Origin: Planctomycetota bacterium
GTDB lineage: Bacteria; Planctomycetota; Phycisphaerae; UBA1845
Direction of reading: 5' to 3'
DNA: 32,656 nt
Assembly (NCBI GenBank): GCA_024280855.1
Contig: JAJRPG010000059.1
Coordinates: 1-32,656, forward strand
In this document: positions 24,801 to 32,656 of the stretch, piece by piece
Numbering within the stretch: the first letter of the stretch is position 1
How the letters are laid out: the number at the start of each line of letters is the position of its first letter
Program-made: the position numbers and the translations under genes
Notes under the pieces: generated by a model
Told to the model about the DNA's origin: nothing
What the model saw: only the letters and a program-made list of their open reading frames with translations
Databases searched by the model: none

Positions 24801-24833
24801 TCGCATCAAGGCTGATAAAGTATAATCGAAGAT

Positions 24834-25484
24834 ATGATGAAAAAAAACCGTCACCCATCCAATGATTCGAGCAACGACGCTAATGCGCCGGAAGATATCA
24901 TCATCGACGATGATACGGCCAAAGCTAGTGCAACTGGGGATGCAGAAATTATTGATTCAGCCGAGACTCTCACTGATGACGGCGGCGTTAGCGAAGAATC
25001 TGATCTATCGCCGGAAGCACGCATCGAGGCATTACAGAATAAAATTGCCTCATTAGAAGACGCTTTGTTGCGAGGTAAAGCTGAAGCGCAGAACGTACAG
25101 CGTCGCGGCGTGCAACAACGTCAGGATGCTATTCGATTTGCCAATGCCGATTTGATGAAGTCGATGCTAGGCGTAGTGGATGATTTTCAACGGGCTATCG
25201 AAGCTGCGTCCAAGAGTGACAACGTCGCGTCAGTAGTTGATGGTATCAAGTTGGTACACGAAAATTTTATGAAGGCGATGACCGAAGCTGGGCTATCGCC
25301 GATTGAGGCTGTGAATCAGCCATTTGATCCGCATGTCCATGAGGCGATGCTGCAACAGCCTTCGGATAAGCACGAGCCGGGCATGGTGATAGAAGAGATT
25401 ACGAAAGGCTTCAAGTTGCACGATCGCACCTTACGGCCCGCACGCGTGATTGTCTCCAAAGCTGTGGACGAGCCATCATCGTAA
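24834..25484 (+). CDS. grpE: Nucleotide exchange factor GrpE
   Basis: The 216-residue product has a disordered, acidic N-terminus (about 60 residues rich in Asp, Glu, Ser and Ala), a long coiled coil from EARIEALQNKIASLEDALLR with ENFMKAMTEAGLSPI, and the beta domain with FDPHVHEAMLQQPSDKHEPG and LHDRTLRPARVIVSK. GrpE releases ADP from DnaK. Two adjacent ATGs are possible (24834, 24837); neither has a strong ribosome binding site. A perfect -10 hexamer TATAAT lies 8 bases upstream, but no matching -35 is seen. It is 33 bases after dnaJ on the same strand. Confidence 0.95.
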   Translation: MMKKNRHPSNDSSNDANAPEDIIIDDDTAKASATGDAEIIDSAETLTDDGGVSEESDLSPEARIEALQNKIASLEDALLRGKAEAQNVQRRGVQQRQDAIRFANADLMKSMLGVVDDFQRAIEAASKSDNVASVVDGIKLVHENFMKAMTEAGLSPIEAVNQPFDPHVHEAMLQQPSDKHEPGMVIEEITKGFKLHDRTLRPARVIVSKAVDEPSS

Positions 25485-25533
25485 AGCTTCGGTGATTAAC
25501 GATTCACTAAGATTGTGACGAGGATTGATTTCT

Positions 25534-25896
25534 ATGCCAACCTACGAATATGAATGTACAAAATGTGGCACGATTACAGAAGTTTTTCAGTCCATCACTC
25601 AATCCGCGCTCCGCAAATTGCGTAAACGCGACGATGCCCAATGCGATTGCGGCGTAGCGGTCGTGCGTCGAATTAGCACGGGTGGCGGTATCATTTTTAA
25701 GGGTTCAGGCTTCTACGAAACGGATTATCGCAGCGAGAGTTATAAAAAATCTGAGAAAGCTGATAAGGAAGCTAGTAGCGATAGCAAGAAAAGTGATTCG
25801 ACTACAAAGGATTCCGGCAAAAAGGACACCAAGGCCAAGACTTCAACGAGTGATACCAAGGCTAGCGCCTCACCGAAAAAGTCTAAGAAAGATTAG
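25534..25896 (+). CDS. FmdB-type zinc-ribbon protein
   Basis: The 120-residue product begins MPTYEYECTKCGTITEVFQS, the standard start of FmdB-family regulatory zinc ribbons, with Cys8 and Cys11; the second pair is condensed to CDCG. The motif GGGIIFKGSGFYETDY follows, and the last third is a Lys/Ser/Thr tail of low complexity. FmdB-like proteins are small and widespread; their role is unclear. TTG 25525 would add three residues, but ATG 25534 starts at the conserved Met with GAGG 10 bases upstream. It follows grpE by 49 bases. Confidence 0.85.
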   Translation: MPTYEYECTKCGTITEVFQSITQSALRKLRKRDDAQCDCGVAVVRRISTGGGIIFKGSGFYETDYRSESYKKSEKADKEASSDSKKSDSTTKDSGKKDTKAKTSTSDTKASASPKKSKKD

Positions 25897-25934
25897 CAAG
25901 GTAGTGACTGCGTAAATTTTCGTGGAATGTTTTT

Positions 25935-26114
25935 ATGCCAACTTTTGATTGCCCAACCTGCGAAAAAATACTCACCGTAGCCAAGCGGGAAGACGCCCCA
26001 TTTAGACCTTTTTGCTGCGAAAGATGTAAGCAGGTGGACCTCGGTAAATGGCTAGATGGCACTTATTGCATTAGCGAGCCAATTGCCCCCGACGAACTTC
26101 CTGAAGACGTATAG
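25935..26114 (+). CDS. yacG: YacG-like DNA gyrase inhibitor family zinc-ribbon protein
   Basis: A 59-residue frame, easily missed, encodes [20 protein letters not shown] followed by [20 protein letters not shown]. The four Cys (Cys6, Cys9 and, in CCERC, Cys28 and Cys31), the RPFC segment and the VDLGKWL stretch match the YacG family, which in Escherichia coli binds GyrB and inhibits gyrase. GTGGA lies 8 bases upstream of the ATG. It starts 38 bases after the FmdB-type gene and is probably in the same unit. The gyrase role here is inferred from family alone. Confidence 0.82.
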   Translation: MPTFDCPTCEKILTVAKREDAPFRPFCCERCKQVDLGKWLDGTYCISEPIAPDELPEDV

Positions 26115-26243
26115 CCTGCCAGTTGCCTCGTGTCATCATTTTAGACTCAATTCCCGAAAACTGTTTGGAATAATTTTCTCTCGGTGTTAGTGTACGCTTA
26201 TGGGGAAGGTTTCTATCGACAGCCAAGAAGAGGGGCGTCAGCC

Positions 26244-27386
26244 ATGAAAGTGAGACCGGCTACGAAAGCATTCACGCTGATCGAATTGCTCGTCGTCATA
26301 GCTATCATCGCGCTGCTTATCTCCATTTTATTGCCCTCATTAGAAAACGCTCGGCGGCAGGCTAAGCAGTTAGTGTGCCTGACCAATCTCAAGGCGATTG
26401 CGTCAAGCGGGCGGGTGTATGAAGCTGACGACCCTAGCGGATGGGGCATACCCGTTCACCCGATGCAGTACTCGCAAGACCAGGCTAACCCGACTTATGT
26501 TGGGGCGTATGAGTGGGGCGGTAAAAGCGGTAGCGGTCGAACGGGTTTTGTGCCCGGGCCAATTAGTGGCGACAACGCCGCGCTGACTAGCAAGTACGGA
26601 ACGCGAGCGGGCTTTGGTCCTGCTACCAGACCTATGAACGATATTCTGTACCCCGCTGGTTTTGCCGAAAGTGGCGTTCGCGCAAATCGTTATCAAGAGC
26701 TTGAAGATTCCAAGCTTGATCTGCCACTTTTTCGATGCCCGGCTGATGACGGTCCACCGCGCGGTGCGCACTGTCCAGATTGGATTTCTCATCCAGGTAA
26801 AAGTTCTTACGATAATTTCGGCACGAGTTATGCGTCCAATGTGTTCATGGTTCGGGCGAGTGATGGCAGCGGATGTTTGCAAAGTAATTCGCCATATCTA
26901 AGGCCCGTGAGCCGAATTCCCTCTCCAGGGCGAACGGTTTTCTATGAGGAAAATATTGGTCGTTGGGCGTGGGGCGTTCGCCGGGAGCCGTGCCAGGCTG
27001 ATGGCATTAAGCCAGGTCTTGATCCGGGGCCAACGAAGGTCATTCGCGGATGGCATGGCCGAGATTGGACGTTTACGCGTGCGTTTGTAGATGGTCATGC
27101 GGAGACGCAGCGCGTGATTATTGAAGGCACTGAAGACGATCAAGGTTATTCATTGCACCATAAGACTGAGCTTTTAGAATCATATCCGCCGTGGGGGCCG
27201 GGTTGTGGGGGCCAGGTTTATCCGGTTCCGAAAGATCAGGGGCAGCAGGTTTATGGCTGCGTGTTAATTCGCGGGCCAGGCTGGCAGAAAGATACACTTC
27301 CCGCACCGCTCATTCACACGGGGCTAGCCAATCCTGGATGGGGGCGAGGTTCCTACGAGGATTGCGTTGAGCCGATGGGTAATTGA
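26244..27386 (+). CDS. Pseudopilin-like protein with prepilin N-terminal domain
   Basis: The product starts [20 protein letters not shown], with the prepilin cleavage site after the residue before Phe (Ala in place of the usual Gly) and the conserved Glu, then one helix and a soluble domain of about 330 residues rich in Gly, Pro and Tyr. The frame is open 20 codons upstream, but ATG 26244 is preceded by GAGGGG at about 10 bases and begins the leader directly (380 residues). Its first 60 residues resemble those of the pseudopilin-like protein at the left end of the window (both ending ILLP...A..QAKQLVC), but the bodies differ. It is likely an extracytoplasmic protein; function unknown. Confidence 0.83.
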   Translation: MKVRPATKAFTLIELLVVIAIIALLISILLPSLENARRQAKQLVCLTNLKAIASSGRVYEADDPSGWGIPVHPMQYSQDQANPTYVGAYEWGGKSGSGRTGFVPGPISGDNAALTSKYGTRAGFGPATRPMNDILYPAGFAESGVRANRYQELEDSKLDLPLFRCPADDGPPRGAHCPDWISHPGKSSYDNFGTSYASNVFMVRASDGSGCLQSNSPYLRPVSRIPSPGRTVFYEENIGRWAWGVRREPCQADGIKPGLDPGPTKVIRGWHGRDWTFTRAFVDGHAETQRVIIEGTEDDQGYSLHHKTELLESYPPWGPGCGGQVYPVPKDQGQQVYGCVLIRGPGWQKDTLPAPLIHTGLANPGWGRGSYEDCVEPMGN

Positions 27387-27420
27387 TACGGTTTGTGTGC
27401 GGGAATGACAGGGTATCAAT
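27382..27420. repeat. Inverted repeat between convergent genes
   Basis: ATTGATAC (27382-27389) pairs with GTATCAAT (27413-27420) over a 23-base loop, spanning the stop of the pseudopilin-like gene. It may end transcription from both sides, but no T run follows on the plus strand. Confidence 0.3.
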
Positions 27421-27429
27421 AACTATGCC

Positions 27430-28911
27430 TTAGCGACTATTGGCTAACAGTTTACAGATACGATCCTGAATAGCTTTGTATGGCGTACTCGAACTTTTAT
27501 AGCCATTAAATATCATACCAAATGAAAGACGTCTGCCGGACTTGGTATCGACATAGCCTGATAACGCACTGATGCCGCGCATTGTTCCCGTCTTGCCGCG
27601 TAATACTGTCTTCAACTTTTTCATTCGTTTTCGCAACGAGCCAGTTTCACCTGGTACGGCTAAGCTTTGCCAAACCAATTCGCCCACAGATTGCTGATGT
27701 AATCGCATGAGCGTATCGGCTAACTGTCGCGCGGAGCAGCGATTTTTTCGACTAAGGCCTGAACCGTCGGAAACGATTAGTCCGGCTGTGTTGACGCCAG
27801 TCCGTTTGAGAATTTCCTGCACCGCTTGAGAGCCAGACTTCCACGAACCGCTAGCATAGCCCAGTCCGTTGCGCATCGACCTTTCGACGCCAAGGCGTTT
27901 TAGCAAACATTCCGCAAACAAATTTTGGCTGTTTTTACCAATGCGGCTAAGAATATCAGCCATGCTGGTTTGGTGAATGTCTAGTACGAACACTTCGGGC
28001 GAGAGTTGGCCATCGTCTTGCCTCATGTGTTGATGAACCAATTGCCCCGCGAATTCGATTCCCTTTTTTTGAAGCACCGCGCGAAAAGCATCAGCCGTCA
28101 AAGCCGCAGGGTCAGGGAATGCGACAGGTCCAAAGGGCCAGCGTTTTTTGCATCGACCGGAAATGCGATAGTCCCATGTGCCCGGCGGGTGATGTAATAT
28201 GGCTTTGCCTTTGCCGCCGCTGCGACATTTATTGATGATTTGGGCGAGGGCGTTATCGGGAATGATGTTCACTAACGCCGGTGAGCCGGACGCCGCCGGC
28301 CTGATGGTAATGTCCAGGCAGTTGTCGTTAATGTTAAGTCCGCTGACCGGAGCCGCGTACCATTTGCCAAGGTCGGATTTTTCCCAGGCGGGGTGGATGG
28401 TTTGCTGATCGAAAATCGAGGCGTCGATCACAATGTCGCCTTGAATAGTCGTCATGCCCCGTTGGATTAGAACATCCGCCCACCGCTCGAAAACGCTGGT
28501 GACAGATTGGTTCAGCGCCTTAGCTAGGACCGGGTCACCAAAGCCGGGATCGCCGCTGCCGATGATGTAAACGTTAGAGCCATCGGTCCCCAGCATCGTG
28601 TCGAAGGTGAAGCTTGGGCCTAACTCTAGAATACCAGCCGCCAACGTAAACACCTTCATCGTACTCGCGGGGATCATCGCTTTGTCAGCCTGGTGTGCGA
28701 ACACCGTTTCGCCAGTAGCGACATCCAACACGCAAACCCCGGCGATAGCCTTAGCATGTGGCATGTTAGCAATGGCTGATCGTATCGATCGATCAAGAGG
28801 AATCTGAGCGTAGGCAATGGATGAGAAAGCAGCGAAGCAGCATAACACCAAAAACGAGCCGCGGGCTTCAGTCCGCGCGGACTTGCGGTGGTTTAATTCG
28901 CTCAGAGGCAT
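27430..28911 (-). CDS. dacB: D-alanyl-D-alanine carboxypeptidase/endopeptidase (PBP4, S13)
   Basis: The product has all three penicillin-binding motifs in S13 order: the catalytic Ser and Lys in IPASTMKVFTLAA, the SxN motif in IGKNSQNLFAECLLK and KTG in LRGKTGTMRGISALSGY. The large insert between the first two motifs is typical of DacB. It trims or opens peptidoglycan cross-links in the periplasm. ATG 28911 places a signal peptide (RGSFLVLCCFAAFSSIAYA) near the N-terminus and leaves room for a promoter facing the OleC-like gene, so I used it (493 residues). ATGs further upstream extend the frame to 29007 without a ribosome binding site. Confidence 0.9.
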   Translation of the reverse strand: MPLSELNHRKSARTEARGSFLVLCCFAAFSSIAYAQIPLDRSIRSAIANMPHAKAIAGVCVLDVATGETVFAHQADKAMIPASTMKVFTLAAGILELGPSFTFDTMLGTDGSNVYIIGSGDPGFGDPVLAKALNQSVTSVFERWADVLIQRGMTTIQGDIVIDASIFDQQTIHPAWEKSDLGKWYAAPVSGLNINDNCLDITIRPAASGSPALVNIIPDNALAQIINKCRSGGKGKAILHHPPGTWDYRISGRCKKRWPFGPVAFPDPAALTADAFRAVLQKKGIEFAGQLVHQHMRQDDGQLSPEVFVLDIHQTSMADILSRIGKNSQNLFAECLLKRLGVERSMRNGLGYASGSWKSGSQAVQEILKRTGVNTAGLIVSDGSGLSRKNRCSARQLADTLMRLHQQSVGELVWQSLAVPGETGSLRKRMKKLKTVLRGKTGTMRGISALSGYVDTKSGRRLSFGMIFNGYKSSSTPYKAIQDRICKLLANSR

Positions 28912-29057
28912 TCGAGCGTGAACACTTTTTGATTGTTTTTGTAATGATTTATTCAAGGCAGTTTGCATCAACATCGACACCAGTAAGTTACACCTGTATA
29001 GTCTCATCGGCCAACGACCGTTTTGTGTTACAGCCCAATATCAAAGGCTTGAAAATC
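28912..29057. promoter_or_regulatory. Divergent intergenic region between dacB and oleC
   Basis: About 146 bases separate the chosen starts. It should contain promoters for both directions, but no convincing pair was identified. Both genes have longer open frames into this region, so the exact borders are uncertain. Confidence 0.3.
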
Positions 29058-30758
29058 GTGGTAGCAACAACAGACACGCTCTCCTCTCACCGTGACGCTA
29101 ACATACAGAAAACGTGCAACGTCGCCAACCATCTTCCCAGGATGGCCCAAGAAATGCCCGATCACCCGGCTGTGGTGGTCACGCAATCTCGTGACGCGCA
29201 CGGCAAGGCTATCTACAAAACCTTGTCATTTGCGGAATTAGAAGCTCTCTCCAATCGATACGCCAATGGCTTACGGACTGCGGGTTTTGCGCGTGGACAT
29301 CGCGTACTCATGATGGTTAGGCCTGGCGTGGAATTCGTGGGCTTAGCCTTCGCGATGTTTAAGCTTGGCGTGGTCCCGGTCATGATTGATCCGGGCATGG
29401 GCGTTAAGCGATTGTTGGACTGTGTCAGGCAAGTTGATTTGCAGGGCTTTATTGGGATTCCTCTTGCCCATGTGGTTCGGCTGATAAAGCGACGTTCGTT
29501 TGCTGGTGTGAAGCATAACGTAACGGTCGGGCGACGATGGATGTGGGGCGGTTATAGCCTTGGTCGATTAGCGGAAAGCGCTTCGCCTACTTTTTCTCCC
29601 GTACCTACGCTCGATTCAGAAGTAGCTGCGATTCTTTTTACTTCCGGAAGTACAGGCCCGGCTAAGGGCGTGGTGTACGAGCATGGCATGTTTGATGCAC
29701 AGGTCCGTATGATTCAAAAGCAATATGGGATTGAGCCAGGCGAAGTTGATTTGCCGGCGTTTCCACTTTTCGCTTTGTTTAGCACAGCCATGGGCATGAC
29801 TTGTGTGATTCCTGATATGGCCCCGTCCAAGCCATCGCAGGTGAACCCGGCTAATATCGTAGAAGCGATTGAAGATCACCATGTGACCAATGCGTTTGGC
29901 TCGCCAGCGATTTGGCGTCGGGTCGCGGATCATTGTGCGCAACAACAAATTACGCTGCCATCGCTTCGACGCATTCTCATTGCTGGTGCGCCGGTATCTT
30001 CGCAGGTGATTCGCACGATGCGCGGTGCGCTAACTGATGGTGCGGATATTCATACGCCATACGGAGCCACGGAATCTCTCCCGGTAGCTTCTATTTCAGG
30101 GTTAGAGGTCGTTGACGAGACTGGCTCACAAACTATTCGCGGCGCTGGGACGTGTGTGGGTAAGCCATTGCCCGAGTCAGAGGTTCGTATTATTGGTGTG
30201 ACAGACGAGGCGATTGAGACTTGGTCGGATGGTTTGTTGGTGCCACAAGGTACGCGCGGCGAGCTTGTGGTGCGCGGGCCTATGGTGACGAAATGTTATT
30301 TCGCTCAGCCCAAAGCTACGGCGCGTGCGAAGATAGTTGACAGCGAGACATTTTGGCATCGCATGGGAGATGTCGGTTATTTTGACGAATCAGGCAGGCT
30401 ATGGTTTTGTGGAAGGAAGTCGCAACGGGTGGTCACACAAGTCGGGACGTTGTACGCCGATCAATGCGAGGCTGTTTTTAATGAGCATCCAGACGTGGTG
30501 AAGAGCGCACTTGTCGGCGTAGGAAATTTTGGGCAACAGGAGCCTGTGTTGGTTGTTGAGACACCGCCCGATCGGTTTCCCGCGGGTTCGCGCGTGGATT
30601 CTTTTTGCAAAGAGCTTCGAGCGTTGGGCGAGGCTTGTGATCTAACACGCGACATTAAGCGGTTCATGTTTCATAAATCATTACCCGTTGATACGCGACA
30701 CAACGTCAAGATTGGCCGGGAATCGCTAACCGCTTGGGCGGAGGCGCGTTTATCATGA
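29058..30758 (+). CDS. oleC: OleC-like acyl-adenylating enzyme (ANL superfamily)
   Basis: The 566-residue product has ANL motifs: the P-loop ILFTSGSTGPAKGVVYEHGM, PYGATESLP, MGDVGYFDESGRLWFCGR and a C-terminal catalytic Lys (DTRHNVKIGRESL). The segment CNVANHLPRMAQEMPDHPAV at the start and DPGMGVKRLLDCVRQVDLQG are characteristic of OleC-type enzymes, which use ATP to close a 2-alkyl-3-hydroxy acid into a beta-lactone during long-chain olefin synthesis. The frame is open another 79 codons upstream, but GTG 29058 has AAAGG 10 bases before it and begins just ahead of the conserved region. The stop overlaps the next start by ATGA. Confidence 0.82.
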   Translation: MVATTDTLSSHRDANIQKTCNVANHLPRMAQEMPDHPAVVVTQSRDAHGKAIYKTLSFAELEALSNRYANGLRTAGFARGHRVLMMVRPGVEFVGLAFAMFKLGVVPVMIDPGMGVKRLLDCVRQVDLQGFIGIPLAHVVRLIKRRSFAGVKHNVTVGRRWMWGGYSLGRLAESASPTFSPVPTLDSEVAAILFTSGSTGPAKGVVYEHGMFDAQVRMIQKQYGIEPGEVDLPAFPLFALFSTAMGMTCVIPDMAPSKPSQVNPANIVEAIEDHHVTNAFGSPAIWRRVADHCAQQQITLPSLRRILIAGAPVSSQVIRTMRGALTDGADIHTPYGATESLPVASISGLEVVDETGSQTIRGAGTCVGKPLPESEVRIIGVTDEAIETWSDGLLVPQGTRGELVVRGPMVTKCYFAQPKATARAKIVDSETFWHRMGDVGYFDESGRLWFCGRKSQRVVTQVGTLYADQCEAVFNEHPDVVKSALVGVGNFGQQEPVLVVETPPDRFPAGSRVDSFCKELRALGEACDLTRDIKRFMFHKSLPVDTRHNVKIGRESLTAWAEARLS

Positions 30759-31747
30759 AAACGCTCGTCACGGGTGGTGGTGGTTTTCTGGGTAGCCACA
30801 TCGTTAAATTGCTTTGTGATCGAGGTGACGAGGTCGTGGCACTAGGGAGAAACAAATACCCGGCTATTGAACAAATGGGCGCGCGGGTGGTGCAAGCTGA
30901 CATTCGTGATAACGCTGCGATGCGTGATGCGTGCATAGGGATGGATGCCGTATTTCATGTGGCTGCGCTGGCTGGTATATGGGGGAAGCGGCGAGACTTT
31001 TGGGAAATAAATGTAGAAGGCACAGCTAATGTTATAAATGCGTGTCGCGCGGCGCAGGTTCCCAAACTCATTTATACAAGTTCGCCGAGTGTGGTTTTTG
31101 GACGCGAGTCGCTTTGTGGTGTGAACGAGTCGCAACCTTACCCGAAGCGATACGTCGCTCATTATCCGCATACCAAAGCCGTGGCTGAGCGCGCGGTATT
31201 AGCTGCGAATTCCGCAAATTTAGCCACCGTTGCGATTCGACCGCACATGATTTGGGGGCCTGGCGACCCGCATTTAATCCCGCGCGTCATCGCCCGAGCC
31301 AACGCCGGCCGGCTTAGGCAGGTGGGTGACGGAAAAAATTTGGTAGATATTACATATATCGACAACGCCGCTCGCGCTCATATTCAGGCCGCGGATGCGC
31401 TGTCTGAAAAAAATGCCTGCGCAGGCCGAGCCTATTTTATTAGTCAGGGTAAGCCGGTGAGTTTGTGGGATTGGCTGGGCGATTTGCTTGAAAAACTCAA
31501 CATCGATAGGCCAGGAAAGCGTGTTCCGTGGCGATTGGCCTATTATTTGGGAGCGGTATTAGAAGCTATATATGCCACCTTGAGGCTGTCCGGTGAGCCG
31601 CCAATGACTCGATTTGTCTCGCTTCAATTGTCTCAGTCGCACTATTTTGATATTTCAGCCGCGAAAAAAGATTTTGGGTATGAGCCAGTCGTCTCGACAA
31701 ACGAGGGGACCGAGCGACTTCTTGCATGGTTACAAAGTGGGAAATAA
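30755..31747 (+). CDS. oleD: OleD-like NAD(P)-dependent 3-beta-HSD-family reductase
   Basis: The 330-residue product is a short-chain extended reductase: Rossmann start MKTLVTGGGGFLGSHIVKLL, YTSSPSVVFG, catalytic Tyr and Lys in HYPHTKAVAERAV, and IRPHMIWGPGDPHLIPRVI. It matches OleD, which reduces 2-alkyl-3-ketoalkanoic acids to the 3-hydroxy acids used by OleC. ATG 30755 overlaps the upstream stop (ATGA), with GGAGG about 10 bases before, so the two are translationally coupled. Other 3-beta-HSD activities are possible from the family alone; the adjacent OleC-like gene favours the olefin-type role. Confidence 0.85.
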   Translation: MKTLVTGGGGFLGSHIVKLLCDRGDEVVALGRNKYPAIEQMGARVVQADIRDNAAMRDACIGMDAVFHVAALAGIWGKRRDFWEINVEGTANVINACRAAQVPKLIYTSSPSVVFGRESLCGVNESQPYPKRYVAHYPHTKAVAERAVLAANSANLATVAIRPHMIWGPGDPHLIPRVIARANAGRLRQVGDGKNLVDITYIDNAARAHIQAADALSEKNACAGRAYFISQGKPVSLWDWLGDLLEKLNIDRPGKRVPWRLAYYLGAVLEAIYATLRLSGEPPMTRFVSLQLSQSHYFDISAAKKDFGYEPVVSTNEGTERLLAWLQSGK

Positions 31748-31865
31748 TAGTTCGAGTCGAGAAAGTTTCATTTTCGTCAGAATTTGATAGTATTCACATG
31801 TTGAGATGCCGCCGTCTGGGCGGTCGGATTAGTGTGGCAAAATAGCCCAGGATGCGGAGCGGAAC

Positions 31866-32656
31866 TTGGTTAATGAGCGAATAGTCATCACGGGGGTCGG
31901 TTTGACGGCTCCTAACGGCGATTGCCTGGAGACGTACCGAGCTAATTTGCTGGCTGGGGTATCCGGGGTGACGACTATCGAGACCCGCCATATGGGGAAG
32001 GTGTTAGCCGGGGTTTGCAATTTCGACGAGCAGAAATACCAGAAGCGCAAGGAGCGGCGTCGAGGAACCAGGGCTGGGTCGATTTCGATTTATTGTGCCC
32101 ACGAAGCGTTTAATGCGGCTGATTTAGACCATACATCGCTCGATACGCGGCGAATTGGCACATATATAGGTATTACTGAACACGGAACGGTCGAGACGGA
32201 AAACGAGATTGATGCGATTCGTCAATATGACTATGACACCAAATACTGGACGCATCATCATAATCCGCGAACGGTAGCCAATAACCCGGCTGGGGAAGTG
32301 ACGATCAACATGGGGCTTTTTGGGCCTCATTACACGATTGGGGCAGCCTGTGCGGCTGGGAATGCGGGATTGATTCAGGGCTTGCAGATGCTTCGCTTGG
32401 GCGAGGTGGATGTGGCTGTTTGCGGCGGTGTGTCGGAAGCGGTACATTCATTCGGTATTTTTGCAAGTTTCGCTGCACAAAACGCCCTGGCCTGGGATGA
32501 TGATCCTACGAAGGGATGTCGGCCATTTGATGTTAAGCGGAACGGAATTGTGGTCTCGGAGGGCGGTTGCCTCTATATTCTAGAGAGGCTGAGTGACGCT
32601 AAGAAGCGTGGCGCGCCGATCGTAGCTGAGGTGGTGGGGTATGCGATGAATTCGGA
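31866..32656 (+). CDS. FabF-type beta-ketoacyl synthase, cut by window end
   Basis: The first 263 codons are visible. The product starts MVNERIVITGVGLTAPNGDC and contains the active-site Cys162 in YTIGAACAAGNAGLIQG, then CGGVSEAVHSFGIFASFAAQ and CRPFDVKRNGIVVSEGGCLY; the two catalytic His expected further on lie beyond the window. It joins the KAS I/II condensing enzymes rather than the OleA/KAS III type. The start is TTG 31866, with GGAG 6 bases upstream; a stop codon (31830) closes the frame above. It follows oleD by 118 bases and probably belongs to the same cluster. Confidence 0.85.
   Translation, partial: MVNERIVITGVGLTAPNGDCLETYRANLLAGVSGVTTIETRHMGKVLAGVCNFDEQKYQKRKERRRGTRAGSISIYCAHEAFNAADLDHTSLDTRRIGTYIGITEHGTVETENEIDAIRQYDYDTKYWTHHHNPRTVANNPAGEVTINMGLFGPHYTIGAACAAGNAGLIQGLQMLRLGEVDVAVCGGVSEAVHSFGIFASFAAQNALAWDDDPTKGCRPFDVKRNGIVVSEGGCLYILERLSDAKKRGAPIVAEVVGYAMNS

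Noticed and set aside
24821-24826. TATAAT just before grpE as a separate promoter
   Set aside because: There is no -35 element at the right spacing and the hexamer is only 8 bases from the ATG; cotranscription with dnaJ is simpler.

Overview
The window looks like chromosomal DNA from a planctomycete, most likely the Phycisphaerae side of the phylum. Base composition is near 50% G+C by eye. The call rests on several family traits seen together: two proteins with the prepilin start [14 protein letters not shown] or [14 protein letters not shown], a PEP-CTERM protein (VPEPATLLLLTGGAMMLVRRR), a secreted protein with a planctomycete-style C-terminal dockerin, two GroEL paralogues around one GroES, and a ferredoxin-dependent 2-oxoacid oxidoreductase. 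No phage genes, transposase, CRISPR array, rRNA or intact tRNA was seen.

Layout. (1) 1-3080, minus strand: a tightly packed set encoding a PEP-CTERM protein, a dockerin protein, a pseudopilin-like protein and a membrane protein cut by the window edge. (2) 3350-8727: a small membrane protein; a 465-bp segment bounded by a near-identical 14/15-base direct repeat; an M42 peptidase followed by a PocR-like/GAF/PP2C phosphatase; and a membrane-anchored SGNH hydrolase that overlaps the phosphatase tail to tail. (3) 8833-12920, minus strand: a likely operon CBS-pair protein, korA, korB, zinc-ribbon CBS-pair protein. korB has an in-frame TAA at codon 170 of 340. (4) 13547-17763: a cystathionine gamma-synthase-family enzyme, palindromic repeats, two small proteins, and a translationally coupled SAMHD1/YwfO-like HD hydrolase plus YwgA-like protein. 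(5) 17820-19331: asparaginyl-tRNA synthetase. (6) 19787-25484: a chaperone block groEL1, groES, groEL2, terminator, dnaJ, grpE, followed by FmdB-type and YacG-type zinc-ribbon proteins. (7) 26244-28911: a second pseudopilin-like protein and a PBP4-type D-Ala-D-Ala carboxypeptidase. (8) 29058-32656: OleC-like and OleD-like genes overlapping by ATGA, then a FabF-type ketosynthase cut by the window edge.

How the parts work together. The chaperone block covers both folding systems (GroEL/ES and the DnaJ/GrpE partners of DnaK), but dnaK itself is not here. KorAB would convert 2-oxoglutarate to succinyl-CoA with ferredoxin, and the two flanking CBS proteins suggest control by adenine nucleotides. 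The OleC/OleD/ketosynthase set points to long-chain lipid or hydrocarbon chemistry without OleA or OleB in view. The least understood parts are the HD-YwgA pair, the korB nonsense codon, the surface-protein operon at the left end and the Ole-ketosynthase cluster. Many annotated starts differ from the longest open frame because a better ribosome binding site or the start of the conserved domain lies further in; the reasons are given in each entry.
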